Shown here in pieces: positions 42,155-50,973 of a stretch of 64,000 nucleotides of DNA (positions within the stretch are counted from its first letter, which is position 1; the number at the start of each line of letters is the position of its first letter). A program made the position numbers and the translations under genes. Under the pieces are notes generated by a model, which had not been told where the DNA came from, searched no databases, and saw nothing but the letters and a program-made list of their open reading frames with translations. This DNA is from Micromonospora arborensis (GTDB taxonomy: Bacteria; Actinomycetota; Actinomycetes; Mycobacteriales; Micromonosporaceae), in assembly GCF_003205615.1 (NCBI RefSeq), contig NZ_PYBV01000062.1:1-64000 (forward strand), in the 5' to 3' direction.

Positions 42155-43308
42155 GTCGGCACTACCAGATCGACCCGAAACCCATGATCGGTCGTGCCCG
42201 CGCTGAGCGTGCCGCCGAGCAGCTCGGCCCGCTCACGCATCCCGGTCAGCCCGTAGCCGCCCGTCTCGGCAGGGATCACGAGACCCCGGTCGGCGAAGTC
42301 CTCTACGGTCAGGCGGGTACCGGTCGATTCGTAGGCAAGACGCAGTGAGACCCGGGTCGGCGACGCATGCCGGCGCACGTTGGTAAGTGCCTCTTGCGCC
42401 ACCCGGTAGAGGGCCAGACGAGCCTCCGGTCTCAGCGAGCGTGGCTCGCCGGACACCGCGAAGTCGCACGGGACGGACTGATCTTGGCTGAATTGCTCGG
42501 CCAGCGCAGCCAGCCGGTCCGGTCCGGGCAGGTCGTCGTCCCGCAGCATCCCGATGGCCCGGCGAGCTTCCTCCAGGCCGCTACGGGCGAGATGATGGGC
42601 GCGGTCGACGGCGACGGGCAGGCGCGGATCGGTCGGATCCTCAGTGATCAGCATGCGCGCCCCCTCCAGGTGCAGCAGAAGTCCCGACAGAGAGTGGGCG
42701 AGCACGTCGTGCATCTCCCGGGCCAGCCGTTGCCGCTCGGCCAAGCCCGCTGCCTCGGCCAGCGCCGCCTGGCCGGCTTCGAGCTCGGCGAGCAGCCGCT
42801 TGGTCTCGCGCTGCGACTCGGCCAGCCGGAACGCCAGGTAGAGCGCGCCGAACAGCACGGCGAACCCGGCGAGCACGGCCAGGAAGCCAAAGTCCTGCCC
42901 GGTGATCGAAGCCAGCATCTCGAGTACCACGAACGCCACGATCAACGCCGGGACGGCCACCCGGACGGGCATCAACGCGGTCGCCGCGCACAGCACCGCC
43001 ACCAGCACCGCCACCGAGCCCGGACCGCTCGGCTGTACCGCGACTAACGTCACCGAACCAACCAGCATCGCCCCGACGAAGACGGCGTGCGCCGGCCGGA
43101 TCGGCACCTCGGCGGTCGCGTTGCGGCCGAACACTCCGGCCACGAACACGACGGTAGCCAGTACGACGATCAGCCGCGTCCCGGTCAGCCCGAATCGGGG
43201 CTCGGCGGTGGCGGCGGCCCACACGAACCACGCCAGCATCAGCGGTGTCAGCAGCTGCATCCACCGTACGACCCGGAGACGGGTCAGCGCGGGCTCCTCG
43301 GTCTGCAC
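42151..43308 (-). CDS. Sensor histidine kinase (NarX/DesK-type, HisKA_3)
   Basis: The 385-residue protein has about five to six membrane helices in residues 15-165 without a large external domain, then a HisKA_3 dimerisation box with the phospho-His in LAREMHDVLAHSLSG at about residue 200. The ATPase domain has LYRVAQEALTNVRRHA (N box) and GGYGLTGMRERAELLGG (G box). A membrane-embedded sensor of this type commonly detects envelope or antibiotic stress. It is co-translated with the regulator at 41513. Confidence 0.93.
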   Translation of the reverse strand: MQTEEPALTRLRVVRWMQLLTPLMLAWFVWAAATAEPRFGLTGTRLIVVLATVVFVAGVFGRNATAEVPIRPAHAVFVGAMLVGSVTLVAVQPSGPGSVAVLVAVLCAATALMPVRVAVPALIVAFVVLEMLASITGQDFGFLAVLAGFAVLFGALYLAFRLAESQRETKRLLAELEAGQAALAEAAGLAERQRLAREMHDVLAHSLSGLLLHLEGARMLITEDPTDPRLPVAVDRAHHLARSGLEEARRAIGMLRDDDLPGPDRLAALAEQFSQDQSVPCDFAVSGEPRSLRPEARLALYRVAQEALTNVRRHASPTRVSLRLAYESTGTRLTVEDFADRGLVIPAETGGYGLTGMRERAELLGGTLSAGTTDHGFRVDLVVPT

Positions 43309-43444
43309 CCCACAAACCTAGCGGGATGTCGCCGCAACAGCGTCGGCGCAGAGGCTGTAGACGCGTCTCCACCCTCGGGTGGAGACGGGACTTCGATCCG
43401 CGCGCCGATGCCTGACCCCAGCCCCGAGACGCAGGCTGGGCGGC

Positions 43445-43876
43445 ATGAAAAAAGACCACCTGAACGCCGTCGTCAAGCTGCTGACCGCCTTCCTGGTGAT
43501 CAGCGTGTCCACCTTCCTTGCCGTGGTGCTGATGCGCCACGACCCGGCACTTGTCACCACAGCCGTCTGGGTTCGTACGCCACTGGTCGCCGCCAGTGCG
43601 GCAGTGCTTCTTCTCTTTGCCCACCGCGCAGCCGCCGGTCACCGTTCCTCGTTCCGCCGGCTGCGCATCATCTCGGTGGTGGTGCTGGCCGCGATCATCG
43701 GTGTCGTTGCCTGGCCGGGCGCGTTCCCCACCTGGCTGCGCATCGAGCAGGCTGTGTGCGGCGCTCTGATGCTCAACGTCGTGATTCGCGCGAATCTCCG
43801 TACGGTCCGGTCGTCCATGGAGGCCACCCCACAGGAACCAACGCCCATCGCTGTCGAGCGCACGTCAGGGCCATAG
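43445..43876 (+). CDS. Small membrane protein
   Basis: The 143-residue protein has four hydrophobic segments: LLTAFLVISVSTFLAVVLM, LVAASAAVLLLFAHRAA, IISVVVLAAIIGVVAWPGAF and an amphipathic region with CGALMLNVVIRANL. The start at ATG 43445 follows a short purine stretch (GGCGG). The basic N-terminus fits an inward orientation. It is divergent from the sensor kinase with 136 bp between them, so the two-component pair may control it. No family was recognised. Confidence 0.7.
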   Translation: MKKDHLNAVVKLLTAFLVISVSTFLAVVLMRHDPALVTTAVWVRTPLVAASAAVLLLFAHRAAAGHRSSFRRLRIISVVVLAAIIGVVAWPGAFPTWLRIEQAVCGALMLNVVIRANLRTVRSSMEATPQEPTPIAVERTSGP

Positions 43877-44040
43877 CCGCGGTACGCACGCTCGTCGTGG
43901 GTAGCGGGCGTCCTCGGCGGCTTCGAGTACGAGCTTGGCCCGCACGATCGGGGCGGCTCGGTGGGAAGCAGGCACTCCAGTGCACTGAACGGCGTTCAGG
44001 GCATCAACCGTGCACAAACGGACGGGCGGGACGCAGGCGT

Positions 44041-44609
44041 GATCCGCGCGAAATCACCCTGTTCGTTCAGCAGATCCTCGGCTACTCGCCGCTGCGGACC
44101 GGCATTGCCTTTTTGCCGTTCGCGCTCGGGATCGTGGTGACGGCGACCGTGGCGGGCAGGGCGATGACGCGTATCCAGCCGCGGATCATCGCAGGCATCG
44201 GCACCCTGCTGGCCGCCTTTTCGATGGCGATGTTCTCACGGCTTTCGGTGGACGACGGCCCGGCCGCCGCGGCGCTGGCCGCCACCGGCGGCACCACGGT
44301 CGGCGGGAATGTCAGCTACTGGGCCAGGTGTTCCCGTACCTGATCACCATGGCCGTGGGCATGGGAATGGTGCTGGCCGGCCTCACCCCGGCCTCGCTCT
44401 ACCGGTTGGCACCGCAGGACACCGGCGTCGGCTCCGGCCTGTTCAACGCCGCCCAGCAACTCGGTGGATCAGTCGGCCTCGCCGTACTCAGCAGCGTGTC
44501 CCTGCACTTCGCCGGGCAGCGCACCGAGCAGGTGATCGGCCCGATCACCACAGCGCTTCCTGGCGACCCCGAGGCCGTGGGGCGGGCGCTGTTGCAGGCG
44601 CTTGCTTGA
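44041..44609 (+). pseudogene. DHA2-type MFS drug exporter, C-terminal remnant
   Basis: The first part reads LFVQQILGYSPLRTGIAFLP and GRAMTRIQPRIIAGIGTLLA, the middle of an EmrB/QacA-type 14-helix transporter. At about 44320 the frame shifts to FPYLITMAVGMGMVLAGLTP, GVGSGLFNAAQQLGGSVGLA and ends ALLQALA. The first nine or so helices are missing. Broken beyond function. The region just upstream (43877-44040) contains no gene. Confidence 0.85.
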
Positions 44610-44883
44610 CCACCGCCGAAACCCATCCGATATCTCGCCTGGCACTACTCTCAGTGACCAGCGCCGGGCGAGCCCCGCGATGACGCGCGGCGGCTCTTCA
44701 GTGATCCCCGCCGTTGTCCTGCCCGGCCCGGCGTCCGGCGTACGCGTTGCTCCTGGCTCACCCGCAGCAGCAATGAGACGTCCTTCACTACCCCTTCCCA
44801 GCCTTGCCGCCACCCGAAGTCGTACAGCTGTCGATGGGCTGGTGACGCGCGATTCGCGTGGCCGAATCGCCGACCGAACCGCG

Positions 44884-45165
44884 ATGAGCGAACCTCAGTG
44901 GGTCTCCGGGCTGCCACTGAACATCAGGGAGCGTCGAGGGCTGATCGTCGTATCCGCGGACAAGCAAGGCGTCTTCAAGGTGACGAAGGAAGGCTACGTC
45001 CGGCTGCCGGCGGTGGTCCGTCAATGGTGCCGCCTCGCCGCCGGCGACCGCGTACTCATCGTGGCTGAATCAGCCAGCAACCGCCTGGTGGTTCATCCGC
45101 CAGCAAGGCTCGACGAGATGATCGGACAGGCTCACGATTTGGTCTTCGGGGGCGAGCATGAGTGA
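44884..45165 (+). CDS. AbrB/MazE/SpoVT-type DNA-binding protein
   Basis: The 93-residue protein has a swapped-hairpin AbrB domain: FKVTKEGYVRLPAVVRQWC, LAAGDRVLIVAESASNRLVV, with the typical Gly-Asp turn. In actinobacteria this exact pattern usually precedes a tyrosine recombinase gene and probably controls it. Here the next reading overlaps the stop by 8 bp (ATG 45158) but is cut short. No toxin partner is seen. Confidence 0.8.
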   Translation: MSEPQWVSGLPLNIRERRGLIVVSADKQGVFKVTKEGYVRLPAVVRQWCRLAAGDRVLIVAESASNRLVVHPPARLDEMIGQAHDLVFGGEHE

Positions 45166-45262
45166 CGCACCGGCGAGTCGAGCTGAGGTGGACGCGGCTC
45201 GGCTCCTTCTTGGAAGGTTCCTCGATATTTTCGTCGAGATTGGCGGGAAGGCGGCACGGTGA
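45158..45262 (+). pseudogene. Tyrosine recombinase N-terminal stub
   Basis: A 34-residue reading, MSDAPASRAEVDAARLLLGR and so on, overlaps the AbrB gene by 8 bp. R-A-E-V-D-A-A-R-L-L-L matches the beginning of recombinases that normally follow this AbrB-type gene. A stop comes at 45260 and the rest is absent; the sequence beyond belongs to a different integrase relic on the other strand, so the junction lies at about 45262-45270. Confidence 0.5.
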
Positions 45263-45269
45263 TTCTTCC

Positions 45270-45600
45270 CTGGGCATCTACGATGTGGCGGATCTCGTCA
45301 GTGCCTGTGGCCGGCGGTGCAGCGCGGCACTGGCAGGTCTTCGCGACCTTGGTGAGCCAGGCCCGACCGTCTCGTACCGACAGCCGCCCGTTGAGTCGCT
45401 TGGCGTCGATACCGGGAACGATGGAGAGGCGGCTCAGCGTCTCGTAGGTCAGCGGGCGAGGTTCGGCTCCACGTTCTCGGCGAGGCGGTACGTCAGGTCG
45501 CCCGCGACCGTGGGGACGTCGCGACCGGGCCTACAGGTGCAGTTTCACCCACTTGTCGCGGGTCTTTCCGTGGACGTACTCACGGGTCCGGTTTGCCGGG
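45270..45600 (-). pseudogene. Phage-type tyrosine integrase, N-terminal arm/core-binding relic
   Basis: Segments typical of actinobacterial tyrosine integrases occur in order on the minus strand but in three frames: VHGKTRDKWVKLHL (about 45535-45580), VPTVAGDLTYRLAENVEPNL (about 45460-45524) and PLTYETLSRLSIVPGIDAKR followed by DGRAWLTKVAKTCQCRAA (about 45300-45465). At least two frameshifts are needed. The catalytic C-terminal domain (R-H-R-Y residues) is absent. It is a decayed remnant. Confidence 0.75.
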
Positions 45601-46199
45601 GGGCGTGGAGGCATTCATCGATCCATTCCGGCAGGATGCGGCGATACCTGCCGTCCCTGACCGAACGCAGTTCGCCGGGGGCAATCGTCATCTTCACCCT
45701 GGACAAGCGGTAGGGGCGCGCCTCGACTAGCCGTCCTGGGCCGGGACCTGCCCGGGTGGCAACGAATCGGGCCCGGTCACGGCCGCTACGACGTGACAGC
45801 CACCATCCAGCAGGCCGCCGGCTGGGCGATCGGCGCGGGAGAGCACGAGTACGGCACCGCGGCCCGCTGTCCCGGCCTTCTGCGGCGAGCAGCCAACTGG
45901 GGTGCCGCACGAGTCCCATGGGTGCGTCGGACATGACAGGATAGGCGCTCACGTGGAGCCCTCTCGAGGTCTGCATTCTGTCGCACGGACTTGTCTATCG
46001 ATGGCTCTAGGCCTACCTCCGGCACCATCCGATACGGACCGATCTGCCCGTGTAATGGCGGATCATCTGCCATTCCTTGTTGAGATAACCTAAATGTCCT
46101 TGAGATTCCCGTAATTGCCCAGCCAGGCATCGACCCTGGTGCTCGCGGTGACCATTTGTGTACAGTCAGGACAGCGCGTCTTTCGGGGGGACAGGCGAC
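45601..46199. other. Intergenic region before the SARP regulator
   Basis: No gene could be supported on either strand. The last 150 bp are less GC-rich and probably contain the regulator's promoter, with ACCATTTGTGTACAGTCAGG at 46151-46170 the most promoter-like stretch and GGGGGGACAGG (46185-46195) a possible ribosome site. This segment is the boundary between the mobile-relic zone and the biosynthetic cluster. Confidence 0.4.
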
Positions 46200-49100
46200 A
46201 TGTTCATCAAGCTGCTCGGGTCGCTCGAAGTGGTCCACGAACGGCGATCGCTGGATTTGGGAGGGCCACGGCAACGGATCGTTCTGGCGATGCTGGCGTT
46301 GAATGCCAATAGAGTGACGCCGGTCGACCAACTGGTGGACGCGGTGTGGGACACGGCGCCACCGTCGACGGCCCGCGGCCAGATCCAGACCTGCATCTCG
46401 GGCCTGCGCAAACTGCTGACGACAGGCGGCCCGGGCGGTGTCATCAGCACCCATCCGCACGGATACCAACTGCAGCTCACGGCGCAGGAACTGGACACCG
46501 AGCAGTTCGCCGACCTCGTCACCGAGGCACGGCGGCACGCCGCCGACGCACGTCTGGACGCCGCTGCGACGACCCTGCGGGAGGCCCTGTCCCTGTGGCG
46601 CGGGGTCGCCCTGGCCGACGTCGACAGCGACCTGGTGCGCCTCGGAGCCGCCCGGCTCGAGGACCGCTACCTCTCCACCCTGGAGGAACGGCTGCGCCTC
46701 GACCTGGCGCTCGGCCGGCACGGCGAGGTCATCGACGAACTCGGTGAACTGATCCACCGCCATCAGCTCCGCGAGCGCCTGTACGAATACCTGATGCTCG
46801 CGCTGTACCGGGCCGGCCGCCCAGCCGAGTCGCTTGAGGTGTCCCGGCGCTGCCGGGCGGTGCTCGCCGAGGAGTTGGGCATCGAGCCCGGCGGTCAGTT
46901 GCAGGATCTGGAACGCGCGATCCTCAACCGCCAGCCCCACCTGGACCAGTGGGCCCCGCCGCCGACCAAACCGCCGGGCCCCTTCTCGGGGGCGGGCTCG
47001 GTGGCCCCGCCGCCGACGCCCGCGGCGTCGGTCCCGGCGGCACCGATCTCGCCCGCGCCGGTCTCGGCCATGCCGCTCTCCGTGGCCCCGGTGTCCGCCG
47101 CGGCGGCCGGTCCGCCGCCGATGCCGGCCGAGGCCGATCAGCCCCGGGTGCCCAGCGAGCTGCCCTTCACCATCGCCGACTTCACCGGCCGCGAGGATCT
47201 GATCGACCAGATCAAGAGAGTCCTCGTCGCGCTGCCGGGCGACACCGCGTCGCCCTACTCGATGCCGATCGTGGCCATCTCCGGGGCCGGCGGCGTCGGT
47301 AAGTCGAGCCTGGCCCTGCGGGTCGCGCACGAACTGCTCGACGTGTTCCCGGGCGGGCACCTCTACGGCGACCTGCAGGGTGCCGCCGGCGGCGACACCG
47401 GCGCGGTTCTCGCCCGGTTCCTGCGCGCGCTCGGCATCCGGGGCTCGGCCATCCCGGAGGATTTGGAGGAACGCGTCCAGCTGTACCGCAGCACGGTGGC
47501 CCGCAGCAGGGTCCTGGTGGTGCTCGACGACGTCACCTCCGAGGAACAGGCGCTGCCGCTGCTGCCCGGCAGCGGCGACTGCGCGGTCATCGTGACCAGC
47601 CGGGCCCGGCTGTCCGGCCTGCCCGGCGCGGCCTGCGTGGACGTCGAGCCGTTCGAGGTCTCGCACGCCAGAGAGCTGCTCTGCAAGATCGTCGGTGCCG
47701 AGCGGGTACGCGCCGAGGACCGCGCCGCCACCGACCTGCTGCGCTTCTGCGGCGGGCTGCCGCTGGCCCTGCGCATCGCGGGCGCCCGGCTGGCCGCGCG
47801 GCCACACTGGAACATCGCGATGCTCGTCCGCCGGCTCGGCAACGAGGCCCGCCGGCTGGACGAGTTCTCGCACCGCGGGCTCGAACTGCGGGCCAGCATC
47901 AGTCTGACCTACCGCGGCCTGGGCTCCCGGGTGCAGCGGGCGTTCCGGCTGTTCGGCATGCTCGACGGGCACGACTTCCCGCCCTGGGTGGCCGCCGCGC
48001 TGATGGACACCGACCTGAGCGACGCCGGCGACCTGCTGGAGAGCCTGGTCGACGCCCGGATGCTCGACGTGGTCGAGTACCCGGGTCAGCGCACCCGCTA
48101 CCGCTACCACGACCTGATCCGGGTGTACGCGCAGGAGCGGCTCGCCGAGTCGGACAACGAGGCCGGCCGCGCCGACGCGCTGCGCCGGGTGCTCGGCGGC
48201 TGGCTGTGGTTGGCCGACGAGGCGCACCGGCGGGAGTACGGCGGCGACTACACCGTGCTGCACGGCGACGCTCCCCGGTGGCGGCCCCGCACCGAGCCCG
48301 GCCGGCACGCGTACCCGGCGGACTGGTGGGAGTCGGAGAGCGACTGGTGGGAGACCGAGCGCACGGCCCTCATCGCCGCCATCCGCCAGGCCGCCGCCGC
48401 GGGACTCGACGAGCACTGCTGGGACCTGGCGCTCACGTCGGTGACCCTGTTCGAGAGCAAGGGCTATTTCGAGCTGTGGCGGGAGACGGCCGAACTCGGC
48501 CTGGACGCCACGACCCGGGCCGGCAACGAGACCGGCCGGGCGGCGATGCTCTACTCGATGGGCACACTGCACATGTTCCAGAAGCAACTGCCCGACGCCG
48601 AACGCTGCTTCGACGGCGCGATGCGGGTCTTCGAGGCGTCCGCCAACACGCACGGCCGAGGCCTGGTGCTGCGCAACCTGGCCCTGGTGCACGGGCTGCG
48701 CGGCGAGACCGCCGAGATGGTCGAGCACTACCGCGAGGCGCTGACCGCGATGCGGGCCGTCCACGACCGGATGGGTGAGGCCCAGATCCTGCGCAGCCTG
48801 GCCAAGTGGGCCATCGACGAGGGCGACCCGGAGCAGGGTTCCCGGCTGCTCGGCGAGGCGCTGGCGATCTGCCGGGAGGTGCGCTGCCTGCGCGGCGAGG
48901 CCCAGGTCACGCACCAGTACGCGCACCTGTACCAGGCGACCGGCCGGCTCGACCTGAGCGCGCAGGCCATGCGGCGGGTGCTGAGCATCGTGCGCGAGAC
49001 CGGCGACCGGATCGGCGAGACGTACGCGTTGTTCGGCCTCGGCGCGGTGCGGGTGGCCGAGGGCGACGCGGAGGAGGGCGAGCGGACCCTGCTGCGGGCC

Positions 49101-49463
49101 CTGGCCCTGGCCCGGCAGGTCGACGAGCGGCTGGTCGAGGGCGAGGCGTTGTACGCCCTGGGCGAACTCTGCCTGACCGACGGCCGGGTCGAGGAGGCCG
49201 CCGAGCATCTCTCGGCCGCGTCCGTGCTGTTCGAGGAGCTGGGTTCGGTGCTGTGGCACGCACGCACGCTGGCCGGCATGTCCACCGTGCACCGGGCCAA
49301 GAGCGAGCTGGAGAAGGCCGCGTACGACCTGGACCGGGCCGAGCGGCTACTGGCGGGCCTCGGCTCGCGGGAGGCCGGACGCTGGCTGGAACAGGTGCGG
49401 GCCAGCCGGGAGGCGCTGCCCGCCGCACCGGGTGTGCCGACCGGCATGGGCGTGACCCCCTGA
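46200..49463 (+). CDS. AfsR-type SARP regulator (BTAD, NB-ARC, TPR)
   Basis: The 1087-residue regulator starts MFIKLLGSLEVVHERRSLDL. Residues 1-95 form the OmpR-like winged helix (DLGGPRQRIVLAMLALNANR) and residues 95-250 the bacterial transcriptional activation domain (LREALSLWRGVALADVDSDL). A Pro/Ala-rich linker at about 258-315 leads to an NB-ARC ATPase (P-loop GAGGVGKSSLALR at about 362; VLVVLDDVTSEEQALPLLPG; TSRARLSGLPG) and C-terminal tetratricopeptide repeats at about 700-1070. SARPs of this size activate adjacent antibiotic genes by binding direct heptamer repeats near -35. It likely activates the glycosylation operon at 53.7-62.1 kb. Confidence 0.93.
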   Translation: MFIKLLGSLEVVHERRSLDLGGPRQRIVLAMLALNANRVTPVDQLVDAVWDTAPPSTARGQIQTCISGLRKLLTTGGPGGVISTHPHGYQLQLTAQELDTEQFADLVTEARRHAADARLDAAATTLREALSLWRGVALADVDSDLVRLGAARLEDRYLSTLEERLRLDLALGRHGEVIDELGELIHRHQLRERLYEYLMLALYRAGRPAESLEVSRRCRAVLAEELGIEPGGQLQDLERAILNRQPHLDQWAPPPTKPPGPFSGAGSVAPPPTPAASVPAAPISPAPVSAMPLSVAPVSAAAAGPPPMPAEADQPRVPSELPFTIADFTGREDLIDQIKRVLVALPGDTASPYSMPIVAISGAGGVGKSSLALRVAHELLDVFPGGHLYGDLQGAAGGDTGAVLARFLRALGIRGSAIPEDLEERVQLYRSTVARSRVLVVLDDVTSEEQALPLLPGSGDCAVIVTSRARLSGLPGAACVDVEPFEVSHARELLCKIVGAERVRAEDRAATDLLRFCGGLPLALRIAGARLAARPHWNIAMLVRRLGNEARRLDEFSHRGLELRASISLTYRGLGSRVQRAFRLFGMLDGHDFPPWVAAALMDTDLSDAGDLLESLVDARMLDVVEYPGQRTRYRYHDLIRVYAQERLAESDNEAGRADALRRVLGGWLWLADEAHRREYGGDYTVLHGDAPRWRPRTEPGRHAYPADWWESESDWWETERTALIAAIRQAAAAGLDEHCWDLALTSVTLFESKGYFELWRETAELGLDATTRAGNETGRAAMLYSMGTLHMFQKQLPDAERCFDGAMRVFEASANTHGRGLVLRNLALVHGLRGETAEMVEHYREALTAMRAVHDRMGEAQILRSLAKWAIDEGDPEQGSRLLGEALAICREVRCLRGEAQVTHQYAHLYQATGRLDLSAQAMRRVLSIVRETGDRIGETYALFGLGAVRVAEGDAEEGERTLLRALALARQVDERLVEGEALYALGELCLTDGRVEEAAEHLSAASVLFEELGSVLWHARTLAGMSTVHRAKSELEKAAYDLDRAERLLAGLGSREAGRWLEQVRASREALPAAPGVPTGMGVTP

Positions 49464-49476
49464 GAGGGTCACGCCC
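49448..49476. terminator. Bidirectional hairpin between convergent genes
   Basis: A perfect 11-bp stem, GGGCGTGACCC (49448-49458) with GGGTCACGCCC (49466-49476), has a 7-nt loop and spans the SARP stop codon. No T-run is present, as is common in high-GC actinomycetes. Confidence 0.65.
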
Positions 49477-49494
49477 ACGCGGTGTCGGCTCGGG

Positions 49495-50607
49495 TCAGGG
49501 CAGGCGGACCTTGACGATCTCGCCGATCCCCGGCGCGAGCGCCTGGTTGGAGAGGAACAGGTCGCGGCCGGAGACCGCGATGCCGGTCGGCGCGATCAGG
49601 CCGGCGGGCGAGAACTCGGTCCTGCTCCCGTCCCGCTCGAACCGGGTGATCTTGCCGGGGCCGGGCGGGAAGATCTCGCCGGCCGCCGACAGGGAGACTG
49701 CGAGCAGACGTCCCTTGTGGTCGAAGGCGAGGTCGGTCAGCAGGGTGAGGCCGTCGGCGTACACCGTGGGAGCCTGACCGGGCACGACCCGGTAGACCCG
49801 CGCGGTGCCCGGCACCACACTCAGCTCGGCGACGTACAGCGCACCGTCCGGACCCACCTCGACCGCGGTCGGCGCGCTGTGCAGCTGCCAGCCGTCGCCC
49901 ATGTCCTTGGTCGGGAAGACCGCAAGCGTGTGCACCTTGCCGAGCGGGTCGACCCAGAGCAGCGTGTTGGCGCCGGCGTCGGCCACCGCGTAACCGCCGC
50001 GGTACGGGGTCATGCCGTACGGGTTGGACTCGATCTCGTTGCCGGGCGGCGCGCCGATTCCGCCGTCCGGGTTGGTGCGCGCCTCGTGCACGCCGAAGTC
50101 GGCACCGAGCCGCGGGGCCTGGTCGAGCCGGTCGTAGTGCAGCAGGCGGCCCATCTCGGGCCCGTTCGCGCCGAACGGGTTCAGGCCGGTCCGCTGGTCG
50201 ATGCCCGAGGTGGACATCAGCACCTGAAGCTTGCCGCCGACCAGCGACAGGTCCGCCGGTCCGGTGGCATACGAGCCGTCGGTCGGTGCGCCGAGCGACG
50301 GCAGACCCTCGACGACTCGGCGGACCTCGCCGTCGCGGACTGTGGTGATCGCCCCGCTGCGGCCCAGGCACTGCTCACCCTCGGGTGTGACGATGCACTG
50401 CAGGCCGCCACCGACACCGGCCTCGGCGACCCAGATCGTGCCTCGGTCGACCGTCAGGTGACGAGGATTGTTCAGCCCGGAGGCCACGACTTCGAGCGTG
50501 GCCTGCCGGGTGTGTCCGGAGCCCCCCGCGGTCGCCGCGCTGGCGGTCGGCGCCACCATGACGGCGGCGCCGGCCAGCACCAGAAGCGACCGTCTCCCTA
50601 TGTTCAT
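49495..50607 (-). CDS. ScyD/ScyE-like secreted beta-propeller protein
   Basis: The 370-residue protein starts MNIGRRSLLVLAGAAVMVAP and has an AXA-type cleavage region (ASAATA). The mature part matches the ScyD/ScyE family: LEVVASGLNNPRHLTVDRGT, WVAEAGVGGGLQCI, NPFGANGPEMGRLLHYD, SNPYGMTPYRGGYAVADAG and LLTDLAFDHKGRLLAVSL. It is a six-bladed NHL/SMP-30-like fold. The family was named from scytonemin clusters but occurs widely in actinobacteria with no proven activity. GAGAGGA precedes the ATG. It follows the small peptide gene at 50632 by 24 bp. Confidence 0.87.
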   Translation of the reverse strand: MNIGRRSLLVLAGAAVMVAPTASAATAGGSGHTRQATLEVVASGLNNPRHLTVDRGTIWVAEAGVGGGLQCIVTPEGEQCLGRSGAITTVRDGEVRRVVEGLPSLGAPTDGSYATGPADLSLVGGKLQVLMSTSGIDQRTGLNPFGANGPEMGRLLHYDRLDQAPRLGADFGVHEARTNPDGGIGAPPGNEIESNPYGMTPYRGGYAVADAGANTLLWVDPLGKVHTLAVFPTKDMGDGWQLHSAPTAVEVGPDGALYVAELSVVPGTARVYRVVPGQAPTVYADGLTLLTDLAFDHKGRLLAVSLSAAGEIFPPGPGKITRFERDGSRTEFSPAGLIAPTGIAVSGRDLFLSNQALAPGIGEIVKVRLP

Positions 50608-50631
50608 CTGCTGTCCTCTCTCGGGTGTGTA

Positions 50632-50811
50632 TTACCAGTGCATGTCCAGGTCGTGGTCGGGGCGCCGGTCGTCCCTGGCCTCGGCGGCGACGGTGGTCGA
50701 CACCGCAGTGGTGGCCGAGCCGGTGAACGCCGCCTCCGCGGCGGCGAACGACAGTGCGAACAGGCCGAGCAACTTGACGGTGGAGGCGGTCTTTGCCAGC
50801 TGGATCCGCAT
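50632..50811 (-). CDS. Small secreted peptide
   Basis: A 59-residue reading starts MRIQLAKTASTVKLLGLFAL, has GAGGAA six bases upstream, and continues with a hydrophobic, Ala-rich signal (SFAAAEAAFTGSATTA). The mature end is short, charged and His/Asp-rich: EARDDRRPDHDLDMHW. It lies 24 bp upstream of the ScyD-like gene on the same strand, so both are probably co-transcribed and co-secreted. No family is recognised. The signal-peptide and ribosome-site features support a real gene. Confidence 0.6.
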   Translation of the reverse strand: MRIQLAKTASTVKLLGLFALSFAAAEAAFTGSATTAVSTTVAAEARDDRRPDHDLDMHW

Positions 50812-50973
50812 GCCGTGTTCCTCATCTCTGCGCTGAGCGCTCCGTACCGCTGCGTTAGGACGACCAGAGCGTCACGCACCGCGTTCTCGACCGGCTTTCC
50901 ATCGGTCGAGAGCGAACAAAGAGCGGGTGAAAAGACAGCCCCGGGACCCTCTTCGCGGACGACCAGGAGGGGG

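Noticed and set aside
44884..45165. Antitoxin of a toxin-antitoxin pair
   Set aside because: The AbrB fold fits an antitoxin, but the overlapping next reading resembles a recombinase start, not a toxin.
45786..49292. Very long open frame antisense to the SARP gene
   Set aside because: High GC content leaves antisense frames open; its Gln/Arg/Gly-rich reading has no domain pattern, whereas the plus strand has complete BTAD, NB-ARC and TPR motifs.
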